Shown here one piece after another: positions 1 to 7,043 of a stretch of DNA of 15,575 nt. Source of the DNA: CAXRGH01 sp964230195. Its GTDB lineage: Bacteria > Pseudomonadota > Gammaproteobacteria > Enterobacterales > Alteromonadaceae. The number at the start of each line of letters is the position of its first letter. Position 1 is the first letter of the stretch. The translations under genes and the position numbers were made by a program. The stretch lies in the NCBI GenBank assembly GCA_964230195.1, contig CAXRGH010000035.1:1-15575 (forward strand), written 5' to 3'. The notes beneath the pieces are model-generated. The model had not been told where the DNA came from, did no database searches, and was given only the letters and a program-made list of their open reading frames with translations.

Positions 1-1395
1 GTTTTCATCACACCAGTTGGAACGATTAGACTTTGAATCGCACGTCAGAACGGGTCTGAAAAAGTTATCAGGATCTAGGTTATCTGCTGTCCAGCCAATC
101 AACACTGAATCATAAGTCTTATCACTGACACGTTTACGAAATGTTGACCATGCATAATGAATAATATTGACTTTGATATTGACGTCAGCCAAGTAACTTT
201 GCATCAGTTCAGCCATTTTTAGCGCATTCGGATTGTATGCTCGCTGGATTGGCATGGCCCAGATATCCATTTCAAAGCCATCGGCATATCCAGCTTCAGC
301 TAATAGTTGTTTTGCAAGTTGTGGGCTATAGGTTGGGACGCTTTGACTGGGATCATAGGCCCAAGAGGATGGCGGCACTAACCCTTTTGCTTTAATCGCA
401 TTGTCAAAATAGATGGTGTTGATCAAGGCGTCGCGGTCGATTGCCATAGTTAATGCAGTGCGTACGCGACGATCATCGAAAGGCGCTTTCTTTGTATTGA
501 ATGCCCAAAAGCCAACATTTAAACCAGGTTTACTTTGCACCGTGATACTCGGTACGTCAGACAGAAATTCGAGGTCTTCATTACCTGGAAAGGCAATAAC
601 ATCGCATTCTCCACTGAGTAGTTTTCCTATTCGAAGTGTACTACTACGTGTGATATCAAAAATGAGTGGTTCACGCTGTTCGTTATCTTTCCAATAGCTT
701 TCATGTGGCTCAAAGCGAATGTGCTGACCTTGTTGATAACTTTTATACTTGTATGGGCCGGTGCCAATGGGGAGCGTGTCGACTTCAGATTTTCGATCGA
801 TTTTTTTCAGGTTTCTTGCATATTCGGCTGACAAAATAATTGAAAAATCGCTCGCAAGATTGGCTAAGAATGAGCTGTCTGGTTGTGCTAATATTATTTC
901 GACACGGTACCCGTTTATGAGATTGACTGAAACAATATTGTCTTTCAGCTTCAAACTATCAAAATAAGGATAGTTACCCCCAGAGACACTGTGAAAAGTA
1001 TGCCTGTCATTTTTCCAACGATTAAAACTGAATAACACGTCTCTAGCATTGAAATATCGAGACGGCGTGAAATAGGAAGTCGTGTGGAAACTCACATTTT
1101 TGCGCAGTTGAAACGTGTATACAAGTCCGTCTTTGCTGACTTTGTAGCTGCTCGCGAGTCCAGGAACAATTCGATTTGTTTCTGGATCGTAGTTGAGTAA
1201 TCGGTCGTATAACTGATACGCAGTCGCATCTATCGTTGTCCCGGAAGTATCTAATTGAGGATTAAAAGTAGATGGAGAGCCTTCAGAGCAATAGACAATC
1301 CCTTCTTGAACGATAGTATTGTTATAGTCGGAACAACCGCCCAATACACACAAAAATGTTATTAAAAAGTAGCAAGTCGGATTATGAACATTCAC
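1..1395 (-). CDS. sapA: SapA-like peptide ABC transporter substrate-binding lipoprotein (C-terminus cut by window edge)
   Basis: Periplasmic solute-binding protein of the peptide/antimicrobial-peptide ABC importer SapABCDF (SBP family 5). The frame is open from the GTG at 1395 to base 1, giving 465 codons; the family is about 540 residues, so roughly the last 75 are missing. The N-terminus is hydrophobic and ends in VLGGC (Cys21), a lipobox, so a lipoprotein is predicted; E. coli SapA instead has an ordinary cleaved signal peptide. SapA-like stretches follow: VYCSEGSPSTFNPQ near residue 30, GTGPYKYKSYQQGQ, LLSGECDV, SSWAYDP, and near the edge GWTADNLDPDNFFRP and NWCDEN. An AGGA lies nine bases before GTG. 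The start is two bases beyond the pspF stop, so the two genes are probably co-transcribed, as in enterobacteria. sapBCDF would be expected beyond the left edge. The precise ligand is not readable from sequence. Confidence 0.92.
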   Translation of the reverse strand, partial: MNVHNPTCYFLITFLCVLGGCSDYNNTIVQEGIVYCSEGSPSTFNPQLDTSGTTIDATAYQLYDRLLNYDPETNRIVPGLASSYKVSKDGLVYTFQLRKNVSFHTTSYFTPSRYFNARDVLFSFNRWKNDRHTFHSVSGGNYPYFDSLKLKDNIVSVNLINGYRVEIILAQPDSSFLANLASDFSIILSAEYARNLKKIDRKSEVDTLPIGTGPYKYKSYQQGQHIRFEPHESYWKDNEQREPLIFDITRSSTLRIGKLLSGECDVIAFPGNEDLEFLSDVPSITVQSKPGLNVGFWAFNTKKAPFDDRRVRTALTMAIDRDALINTIYFDNAIKAKGLVPPSSWAYDPSQSVPTYSPQLAKQLLAEAGYADGFEMDIWAMPIQRAYNPNALKMAELMQSYLADVNIKVNIIHYAWSTFRKRVSDKTYDSVLIGWTADNLDPDNFFRPVLTCDSKSNRSNWCDEN

Positions 1396-1397
1396 AC

Positions 1398-2516
1398 TTA
1401 TATGTCCTGAGCGCCATCAATGATTTGATATTTTTTCAAATAGCCCCTCAATTGATGATAGGTCAAACTTAACTTTTCAGCCGTCTTTTTTTGACTGTAT
1501 TGATTGTCAGCAAGAGCTTGTTTGATAAGTTGTATTTCAAACTGTTGTGACATACTCTTTAAATCAACGGGGTATGCCAGTGAATTCAATGGGTTATAGG
1601 TTGATGTGTCAGGTGCTTCAGATGGCTTATTGGGTGATTGTCCAACATCCAATGATTCAGTAACTGGATTGCGCTCTGGTATTTTATCAACAGTTTGTAT
1701 TCTGTCTTGTGTTTTGACTCGTTTTTGGGGACGGAAATCTGACTCGAAAGGATCCAGAACAATTTTATGTACTGGAAGGTGTGGGTTGTTATTTCGGTAC
1801 ACCGCTCGCTCAACAACATTTTTTAATTCTCGAATATTACCCGGCCAGTCATGCTCCATAAGGATTGATTGGGCTTTTGCTGTAAATCCGCTGAACAATT
1901 CGAGTTTCATTTCTCTCGCCATGTTGATAGCAAAATGTTCTGCTAGCAACATGATATCCTCTTTGCGCTCTCTTAGCGGTGGAAGCGTGATCACGTCAAA
2001 TGCTAAGCGGTCGAGTAAGTCCGCTCTGAATTCGCCTGAATCAGCAAGCGAAGGCAAATCTTCGTTTGTTGCTGCAACAAGTCGTACATCAACAGTCACA
2101 GTGCGCGAACCACCTACACGTTCAAATGAACCGTATTCAATGACTCTCAATAATTTTTCTTGGATCGCGCCAGATGTGTTTGCCAATTCATCGAGGAATA
2201 AAGTGCCTCGGTCTGCACTCTCAAATCGTCCTTCTCTGCGTTTTGATGCACCTGTAAATGCACCTGCTTCATAACCAAAAAGTTCGCTTTCTAACAAGCT
2301 TTCGCTGAGCGCAGCGCAATTAAGCGTTGAATATGTTTGATCCCAACGCTCAGATAGATAGTGCAGACGAGCCGCGATCAATTCTTTACCGGTACCGCGC
2401 TCGCCGATAATCAATACTGGTTTATTTAGCGGGGCTATTTGCGAGACCTGTTCCAAAACACGCAAAAATGCGTTAGATTGGCCTAGCATATTCCCTTGCT
2501 GATTTGCAGTTTCCAT
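1398..2516 (-). CDS. pspF: PspF, sigma-54 enhancer-binding activator of the phage-shock operon
   Basis: AAA+ activator of sigma-54 RNA polymerase at the pspA promoter, inhibited by direct binding of PspA. It has no N-terminal sensory domain, as is normal for PspF. Visible features: Walker A GERGTGKE at residues 38-45, the sigma-54-contacting GAFTGA at 85-90, Walker B GTLFLDE at 104-110, the arginine-finger region FRADLLDR near 163-170, WPGNIREL near 224-231, and a C-terminal Fis-type helix-turn-helix at about 325-363. The ATG at 2516 (METANQQ, then MLGQSNAFLRVLEQVS) is chosen because it matches the start of the family. The frame stays open upstream to a GTG at 2564, adding 16 unlikely residues. 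At 372 residues it is about 45 longer than E. coli PspF, nearly all in a polar Pro/Ser-rich linker at 260-315 between ATPase and DNA-binding domains. It is divergent from pspA and followed by sapA. Confidence 0.95.
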   Translation of the reverse strand: METANQQGNMLGQSNAFLRVLEQVSQIAPLNKPVLIIGERGTGKELIAARLHYLSERWDQTYSTLNCAALSESLLESELFGYEAGAFTGASKRREGRFESADRGTLFLDELANTSGAIQEKLLRVIEYGSFERVGGSRTVTVDVRLVAATNEDLPSLADSGEFRADLLDRLAFDVITLPPLRERKEDIMLLAEHFAINMAREMKLELFSGFTAKAQSILMEHDWPGNIRELKNVVERAVYRNNNPHLPVHKIVLDPFESDFRPQKRVKTQDRIQTVDKIPERNPVTESLDVGQSPNKPSEAPDTSTYNPLNSLAYPVDLKSMSQQFEIQLIKQALADNQYSQKKTAEKLSLTYHQLRGYLKKYQIIDGAQDI

Positions 2517-2638
2517 AAATTGCTCAAATTTGGTGTAATTCACTAATAAATAGCATGATAACACAAACCTAAAAATATGCGAGAATAAGGAAAGAATAAA
2601 AAGCCTTGTTTTTCAGTGGTTTAATTGTTTTTTAAATG

Positions 2639-2654
2639 TTGGTCTGAATATTGA
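2639..2654 (+). promoter_or_regulatory. Candidate sigma-54 (-24/-12) promoter of pspABC
   Basis: TTGG at 2639-2642 and TTGA at 2651-2654 place GG and the -12 dinucleotide ten bases apart, the spacing required for sigma-54. The -24 element is good; the -12 has GA in place of the usual GC. It is the best match found in the pspF-pspA gap, and a PspF-dependent promoter is expected here from the family. PspF enhancer sites should lie in the AT-rich stretch 2560-2635, but no individual site could be assigned with confidence. Confidence 0.45.
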
Positions 2655-2702
2655 ATGTAATTAGTCGACACCAGGATTATTCAAATTAGGATACATAAGA
2701 AT

Positions 2703-3362
2703 ATGGGTATATTTTCTAGATTTACAGATATCGTTAACTCAAACATCAATTCGTTGTTGGATAAGGCAGAAGATCCTGAAAAAATGGTTCGTCTGATTAT
2801 TCAAGAAATGGAAGACACGTTAGTTGAGGTACGCTCTAATTCAGCTAAATCTATTGCCGTCAAGAAAGACATACAACGTCAAATCGAACGCAATACAGAA
2901 GAATTGAATGACTGGCAAGAAAAAGCGGAGTTGGCAATTTCAAAAGAGCGCGAGGATTTGGCGAGAAAAGCATTATCGGCTAAGCATAGAGCCGTTGAAC
3001 GCAATGAAGCATTGAGCAAAGAATTGACGTTACTTGACGAACAGATCTCAAAGCTTCAGGAAGAAGTGTCAATGCTGCAGACAAAGTTAGTTGATGCCAA
3101 GCAACGTCAAAAATCAATAATACTGCGCAAACAAACTGCTTCTAACCGTTTAAAAGTTCAACAAAAACTTGACGATTATCGTGCCAGTGACGCTGCTGAC
3201 CGTTTCGACAGATATGAGCGTAAAATTGATGATATTGAGTCTGAGGTAGAAAGCTATACTAATAGCGAGCGCTCTCTAGCAGATGAATTTGCTGATTTGG
3301 AATCGGATGATGCGATTAATTCTGAATTGGAAGCGTTAAAAAACAAAGTAGCAAAACAATAA
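2703..3362 (+). CDS. pspA: PspA, phage-shock membrane-protection protein
   Basis: Peripheral inner-membrane protein of the PspA/IM30 (ESCRT-III-like) family. It binds PspF to hold it inactive and, under membrane stress, assembles on the membrane to limit proton leakage. The N-terminus MGIFSRFTDIVNSNIN forms the expected amphipathic helix, followed by EDPEKMVRLIIQEMEDTLVE and the conserved WQEKAELAISKEREDLARKA. The remainder is almost entirely long charged coiled coil. At 219 residues it is within three of E. coli PspA (222). It is the first gene of pspA-pspB-pspC and divergent from its regulator. TAGGA lies eleven bases before the ATG, with a weaker AAGA nearer. Identity is secure from sequence and context together. 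Confidence 0.97.
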   Translation: MGIFSRFTDIVNSNINSLLDKAEDPEKMVRLIIQEMEDTLVEVRSNSAKSIAVKKDIQRQIERNTEELNDWQEKAELAISKEREDLARKALSAKHRAVERNEALSKELTLLDEQISKLQEEVSMLQTKLVDAKQRQKSIILRKQTASNRLKVQQKLDDYRASDAADRFDRYERKIDDIESEVESYTNSERSLADEFADLESDDAINSELEALKNKVAKQ

Positions 3363-3405
3363 TTGCTCGGTCTTAACATATAGTAGGGAGCAACTGTTAA
3401 ATATT

Positions 3406-3639
3406 ATGAGTGTTGTTGAATTTTTAGTCGTACCAGTGATTGTCTTCATGGTGATTGTAGCGCCAATCTGGTTGGTACTTCATTATCGCAGTCAAAGCAA
3501 GGTTAACCGAGGCCTTTCCAAAGAAGAAACTGAAGCTCTTGTCCTATTGACACAAAAATCAGAGCGGATGAGTGAGCGTTTGAAAACGTTGGAAGCGATT
3601 TTAGACGCTGAAGTTCCGGATTGGCGAGAGAGGGCGTAA
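3406..3639 (+). CDS. pspB: PspB, phage-shock inner-membrane sensor component
   Basis: Small inner-membrane protein that, with PspC, senses envelope damage and releases PspA from PspF. One transmembrane helix covers about residues 5-27 (FLVVPVIVFMVIVAPIWLVL), followed by a basic then charged cytoplasmic helix containing LSKEETEALVLL and LKTLEAILDAEVPDWRERA, the typical PspB tail. It has 77 residues against 74 in E. coli. The only clear Shine-Dalgarno, AGGGAG at 3385-3390, sits 15 bases from the ATG, which is unusually far and could lower translation relative to pspA. One base separates its stop from pspC. Confidence 0.94.
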   Translation: MSVVEFLVVPVIVFMVIVAPIWLVLHYRSQSKVNRGLSKEETEALVLLTQKSERMSERLKTLEAILDAEVPDWRERA

Positions 3640-3640
3640 T

Positions 3641-4057
3641 ATGAAGAAGGACTTGTGCAGAGATACCACTAACGGAAAAATATTTGGTGTTTGTGCTGGT
3701 TTGGCGTCTCATTGGGGATGGGAGCTATGGTTAGTCCGAATCGTCATGTTTTCCGGATTAATACTCGTTCCAAATGTCGTCTTTGTTGGATACATGTTAG
3801 CTTGGTTCATCTTGGAGCCTTGCAATGGTAAACGTACAACCGTTCTGGGTGGGGAAAGTAAGCGTTCTGAAGAAAAAACAGAATCTGGTTCAGTTCCCAC
3901 TTTGAAGGAAACAGTATGGCAAGCAGGAGAGAGCTCTAGCATAGTACTCAACGAACTAAAACGTTCTTTTGATGAAATTGAAGGTCGTATTCGTAGAGTT
4001 GAAGAAGTGGTGACTTCGAAAGAATTCTCGCTACACCGAGAGTTCAAAAAACTGTAA
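3641..4057 (+). CDS. pspC: PspC, phage-shock membrane sensor/activator
   Basis: PspC-domain membrane protein that partners PspB in relieving PspA inhibition of PspF. Residues 1-60 carry the domain: LCRDTTNGKIFGVCAGLASHW, then LVRIVMF and a hydrophobic span at about 32-58. The C-terminal part (about 60-138) is hydrophilic, with a short predicted coiled coil from about 95 containing SIVLNELKRSFDEIEGRIRRVEEVV. Length is 138 residues, slightly longer than E. coli PspC (119). The ATG follows the pspB stop by a single base, with a GAGAGAGG-rich stretch upstream as ribosome site. It is the last gene of the operon; no pspD or pspE follows. Confidence 0.93.
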   Translation: MKKDLCRDTTNGKIFGVCAGLASHWGWELWLVRIVMFSGLILVPNVVFVGYMLAWFILEPCNGKRTTVLGGESKRSEEKTESGSVPTLKETVWQAGESSSIVLNELKRSFDEIEGRIRRVEEVVTSKEFSLHREFKKL

Positions 4058-4072
4058 AAGACTGTTAATAGT

Positions 4073-4100
4073 AAAACGCCCCGAAAGGGCGTTTTTTTTT
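4073..4100 (+). terminator. Intrinsic terminator of pspABC
   Basis: A nine-base-pair stem (AAAACGCCC at 4073-4081 with GGGCGTTTT at 4087-4095) and a CGAAA loop run into nine consecutive T. It lies 15 bases after the pspC stop. Read on the minus strand the same stem is followed by TTTTACTATT, so it may also stop transcription arriving from the other side. Confidence 0.93.
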
Positions 4101-4105
4101 GCCAA

Positions 4106-4150
4106 TCAAAAAAATCGAGCCATGTTAATAGCCTTTTCTATCATGTCCAT
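4106..4150 (-). other. Possible 14-codon mini-ORF with strong ribosome site, opposite strand
   Basis: On the minus strand ATG at 4150 opens a 14-residue frame, MDMIEKAINMARFF, ending with TGA at 4106. It is preceded by AGGTGAGG, a strong Shine-Dalgarno at good spacing, and followed immediately by the reverse face of the pspC terminator. A possible minus-strand promoter (TTTACA, 17 bases, ATAAAT) overlaps the TyrR-type box upstream of phhA. The arrangement resembles a leader peptide plus terminator, but no same-strand gene follows. It may be a gene remnant, a tiny peptide or chance. Confidence 0.2.
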
Positions 4151-4258
4151 GGTGAATTCCTCACCTCTCAAAACGCTACAATGACTTGTGGTTAGTCACA
4201 CTAATTAGCTCAACCTGAAGTGTTTTTAGTCGCTGATTTATCGTGATATTTGTGTCTT

Positions 4259-4276
4259 TGTAAACAACTTGTTACA
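4259..4276. promoter_or_regulatory. TyrR/PhhR box upstream of phhA
   Basis: TGTAAA-CAACTT-GTTACA matches the TyrR consensus TGTAAA-N6-TTTACA at 11 of 12 arm positions and keeps the essential G and C with 14 bases between them. It lies about 95 bases before the phhA ATG. The right half overlaps a possible -35 (TTGTTA at 4269-4274) that is 18 bases from TAAAAC (4293-4298). Whether binding activates or represses cannot be read. Elsewhere in the 313-base gap between pspC and phhA only the psp terminator and the opposite-strand mini-ORF were seen. Confidence 0.7.
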
Positions 4277-4370
4277 CGAGCTTACTCCAAGGTAAAACGT
4301 AAAATTTTTGTGATCATTTCTTCCAACTATTAGCATGATTGCGTTGTTTTTAGCCACGAAGGTGTTCTAT

Positions 4371-5165
4371 ATGAAAGCGAGTCACTATCAATCTCACCAA
4401 CCTGACCAAAACGGCATGATCCAATGGTCTGTCGAAGAAAATGCGGTGTGGCATGATTTAGTTGCTCGACAAAAACTGCTGCTGAAGGGGCGTGCTTGCA
4501 ACGAGTACATTGACGGTTTGGATCGACTCCATTTTGCAAATGATACCGTTCCTCAATTACCCAATATGAGCCATCATTTACAGCAACATACCGGATGGCA
4601 GGTCGCTGCCGTGCCAGCGCTAATTAATTTTGATAAATTTTTTGGCTTGTTGGCCAACAAGCAGTTTCCTGTTGCGACGTTCATCCGTACTCGAGAAGAT
4701 TTCGATTATCTCCAAGAGCCCGATATTTTTCATGAAATATTTGGTCATTGTCCGTTGCTAACAAATCCAGCCTTTGCAAAATTCACTCATAGATATGGTC
4801 AACTCGGTAAAAATGCGACGAAAGAGCAACGTGTCTTCTTAGCAAGACTTTACTGGTTCACGGTTGAGTTTGGTTTAGTCCAAACAGAAGACGGTGTGCG
4901 GATTTATGGAGGAGGGATTTTGTCTTCTCCAGGTGAGACCATTCACGCACTAGATTCCAATGAAGCCAAGCGTTTACCCTTTGACATTATGCAGGTGCTA
5001 AGAACTCCTTATCGCATTGATCAGATACAGCCAGTCTACTATGTGTTAGAAAGTATCGAACAACTCTACGCTTTAGCTGACATGGATATTATGTCCTATG
5101 TTGATAAAGCGATTGAACTCGGCACCCTTAATATGTCAGACTTTAATTTGCCTCATGCAAGCTAG
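4371..5165 (+). CDS. phhA: Phenylalanine 4-hydroxylase
   Basis: Non-haem iron, tetrahydropterin-dependent monooxygenase that converts L-phenylalanine to L-tyrosine in the cytoplasm, the entry step of phenylalanine catabolism. The two iron histidines lie in DIFHEIFGHCP (His121 and His126) and the glutamate ligand in YWFTVEFGLV (Glu166). VPALINFDKFFGLLA and FIRTREDFDYLQEPD are also typical of bacterial PhhA. The ATG at 4371 gives 264 residues, the usual size, with AAGG eight bases upstream. An ATG at 4335 would add 12 hydrophobic residues with no ribosome site. It is followed after 106 bases by tyrR. The usual partner phhB (pterin carbinolamine dehydratase) is not beside it. Confidence 0.96.
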   Translation: MKASHYQSHQPDQNGMIQWSVEENAVWHDLVARQKLLLKGRACNEYIDGLDRLHFANDTVPQLPNMSHHLQQHTGWQVAAVPALINFDKFFGLLANKQFPVATFIRTREDFDYLQEPDIFHEIFGHCPLLTNPAFAKFTHRYGQLGKNATKEQRVFLARLYWFTVEFGLVQTEDGVRIYGGGILSSPGETIHALDSNEAKRLPFDIMQVLRTPYRIDQIQPVYYVLESIEQLYALADMDIMSYVDKAIELGTLNMSDFNLPHAS

Positions 5166-5231
5166 CGTGATAGTGGTATAAAGACTTTCGTTCAAAGTCG
5201 CTAATATTCTGTAGACATCGTACCAGTTAGG

Positions 5232-5249
5232 TGTAATACTCTCTTTACA
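5232..5249. promoter_or_regulatory. TyrR/PhhR box directly upstream of tyrR
   Basis: TGTAAT-ACTCTC-TTTACA matches the TyrR consensus at 11 of 12 arm positions with correct G-to-C spacing. It ends 22 bases before the tyrR ATG, where it would cover or follow the promoter, so autorepression is the simplest reading. The 106-base gap also holds a weak six-pair hairpin (GACTTT at 5183-5188 with AAAGTC at 5194-5199) that lacks a T-tract. Confidence 0.65.
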
Positions 5250-5271
5250 CATGAGTAGTTAAAGGTAGTTT

Positions 5272-6831
5272 ATGCGTCTTCAGATAACGTGCGATGACCG
5301 TCTCGGGATAACCCAAGACGTACTCGATATATTAGTTGGTTACGAAATTGATTTAAGAGGGATCGAAATCGATCCTGTTGGCAAGATTTACCTCCACTTT
5401 CCTTCTATTGATTTTTCTGATTTTCAGGATTTAATGCCTAAAATACGAAGAATTCCTGGAGTCGAAGATGTTCGTACCGCACCTGCATTGCCCATCGAAC
5501 GTGAAAGAAATCAGCTAGGAGCAGTGTTAAACACATTGCCTGAACCTGTGTTTTCGATTGACCCAAAGGGTTTTATATTACTTGCAAACGATGTAACTAG
5601 CTCGATCATTGGACTTGAAAAGCAAAATATCCACGGCAAGCATATAAGTGATTTAGTGACAGGGTATAATATACAACGTTGGTTAGATAAAGGGCCTTCT
5701 GATCCTTTACATTGCAAAGTGAAATTGCATCAACAAGAATATGTGACTGAACTGCTTCCGGTGAGAGTGGCGGGCGACAGGGTTGGCGAGTCAGTGCTGG
5801 CGGGTGCAGTTGTTCTATTGAAATCTGAGTTTAGATTGGGTCAGCAAATTAATGCATTAAGTGACTCTGAAAACGACTTATTTGAATCTGTGTCAGCTAA
5901 AAGTCTGCCAATGAAGAAACTAGTCAACGAAGCCCGAAGGATGGCACAACTTGACGCTCCGCTGATTATTTTCGGGGAAACCGGCACAGGTAAAGAGTTG
6001 TTGGCAAACGCGTGTCATAAAGCAAGTCGCCGCGCTGATCAGCCTTTCATGGTTCTGAATTGCGCATCAATCCCTGATAATGTTGCGGAGACTGAACTGT
6101 TTGGGTACGGTCCAGGCGCCTTTGGTAGCGCTGAAGCAAAAATGGGGTTGCTGGAACAAGCACAAGGCGGCACTCTTTTGTTAGATGAAGTAGGCGATAT
6201 GTCTCACGCGTTACAATCAAAGTTGTTACGTTTGCTTCAGGATGGCAAGTTTCGCCGTATCGGTGACGAGAAAGAGGTGGTGGTTGATGTACGTTTTATT
6301 TGTACCACCCATAAAGATTTGTCACAAATGGTGCGAGAAAAAGAGTTCCGTGAAGATCTGTATTACCGACTTAATGTTTTTAACCTTACGATTCCAGCGC
6401 TTAGAGATAGAAAAGCAGATGTCTTGCCACTAGCCCTTCAATTTATCAAGAGTCATGCTTTACGTCATGGAATTCCTTTACCGACTTTATCGAAATCCTG
6501 CAGTGAATACATTCAACGGTATCCATGGCCAGGTAACGTACGCCAGTTAGATAATGTGATTTTTAGAGCGTTGTCTCTACTGGAGAGTAATGTACTCGAA
6601 CGACAACATCTTCAGCTTCCGGCTGCCTCGAGCACTATTAATCTGTTTGATGAAATGACAATGGGAACATTGGAGCAAGAGGTCAAACGATTTGAGATGA
6701 ATCTTTTGAGGAGTTTATATCCATCCTACCCAAGTACACGCCAACTGGCAAAGAAACTCGGGTTGAGCCACACCGCTATTGCCAACAAGTTGCGCGAATA
6801 TGGCATCAACAAGAATGATGTAAAGATTTAA
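5272..6831 (+). CDS. tyrR: TyrR/PhhR-type aromatic amino acid regulator
   Basis: Transcription factor responding to aromatic amino acids, of the TyrR/PhhR family. Order: N-terminal ACT domain (about 1-70, starting MRLQITCDDRLGITQDVLDI), PAS domain (about 78-185, with LPEPVFSIDPKGFILLAN), AAA+ ATPase (about 205-430), and a C-terminal helix-turn-helix (about 485-510, STRQLAKKLGLSHTAIANKL). Walker A is GETGTGKE at 235-242 and Walker B GGTLLLDE at 299-306. The sigma-54-contacting GAFTGA is replaced by GAFGSA at 282-287, as expected for TyrR proteins, which act on sigma-70 promoters. AAAGG sits six bases before the ATG. Its placement between phhA and hpd, with a matching box before each, indicates it controls both. 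PhhR is an equally good name. Confidence 0.94.
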   Translation: MRLQITCDDRLGITQDVLDILVGYEIDLRGIEIDPVGKIYLHFPSIDFSDFQDLMPKIRRIPGVEDVRTAPALPIERERNQLGAVLNTLPEPVFSIDPKGFILLANDVTSSIIGLEKQNIHGKHISDLVTGYNIQRWLDKGPSDPLHCKVKLHQQEYVTELLPVRVAGDRVGESVLAGAVVLLKSEFRLGQQINALSDSENDLFESVSAKSLPMKKLVNEARRMAQLDAPLIIFGETGTGKELLANACHKASRRADQPFMVLNCASIPDNVAETELFGYGPGAFGSAEAKMGLLEQAQGGTLLLDEVGDMSHALQSKLLRLLQDGKFRRIGDEKEVVVDVRFICTTHKDLSQMVREKEFREDLYYRLNVFNLTIPALRDRKADVLPLALQFIKSHALRHGIPLPTLSKSCSEYIQRYPWPGNVRQLDNVIFRALSLLESNVLERQHLQLPAASSTINLFDEMTMGTLEQEVKRFEMNLLRSLYPSYPSTRQLAKKLGLSHTAIANKLREYGINKNDVKI

Positions 6832-6861
6832 TTACGCAATGTAGTGATTTCGATACAAACG

Positions 6862-6896
6862 AAGCGCTGAATCATCATGTTAGGCGCTTTTTTTTT
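6862..6896 (+). terminator. Intrinsic terminator after tyrR
   Basis: AAGCGC at 6862-6867 pairs with GCGCTT at 6884-6889. The stem can extend by three pairs if one G bulges, and it is followed by T to 6896. It lies 30 bases after the tyrR stop and separates tyrR from the hpd operon. Confidence 0.85.
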
Positions 6897-6911
6897 GGGT
6901 AAATCGTGCCC

Positions 6912-6929
6912 TGTACATTTTTGTGTACA
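6912..6929. promoter_or_regulatory. TyrR/PhhR box upstream of the hpd operon
   Basis: TGTACA-TTTTTG-TGTACA matches TGTAAA-N6-TTTACA at 10 of 12 arm positions with the invariant G and C correctly spaced. Its centre is about 100 bases upstream of the predicted hpd start of transcription, a position suited to activation. A perfect ten-base palindrome TTGTTAACAA at 6948-6957 lies between box and promoter; its role is unknown. Confidence 0.6.
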
Positions 6930-6988
6930 AAATTCTACTCCGACACCTTGTTAACAATCGCCTTCAAAAACTTTCTATTTCCCCTCAT

Positions 6989-7016
6989 TTGATGTTTATT
7001 TTACAGCACTTATTTT
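6989..7016 (+). promoter_or_regulatory. Candidate sigma-70 promoter of hpd-hmgA-fahA-maiA
   Basis: TTGATG (6989-6994), a 16-base spacer and TATTTT (7011-7016) form a moderate sigma-70 promoter. It would start transcription near 7023, leaving a leader of about 20 bases that holds the AGGA ribosome site of hpd. Its weakness fits activator dependence. Confidence 0.4.
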
Positions 7017-7043
7017 ACTAAAAATTAACATCAGGAAAGCACC

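Noticed and set aside
413..967. Two plus-strand ORFs of 94 and 72 codons
   Set aside because: They are antisense to the sapA frame, which is continuous and matches SapA motifs throughout; no ribosome site or family resemblance.
1606..2274. 222-codon plus-strand ORF
   Set aside because: It is opposite pspF, whose motifs explain the sequence; its product is low-complexity Ser/Arg-rich, typical of an antisense shadow.
4182..4200. TGTGGTTAGTCACA as a CRP site upstream of phhA
   Set aside because: The TGTG and CACA arms are spaced for 14 bases, not the 16 of a CRP site, and the inner positions do not match.
4335..4370. Longer phhA start adding MIALFLATKVFY
   Set aside because: It has no ribosome site, would add a hydrophobic start atypical of this cytoplasmic enzyme, and the ATG at 4371 has a good AAGG.
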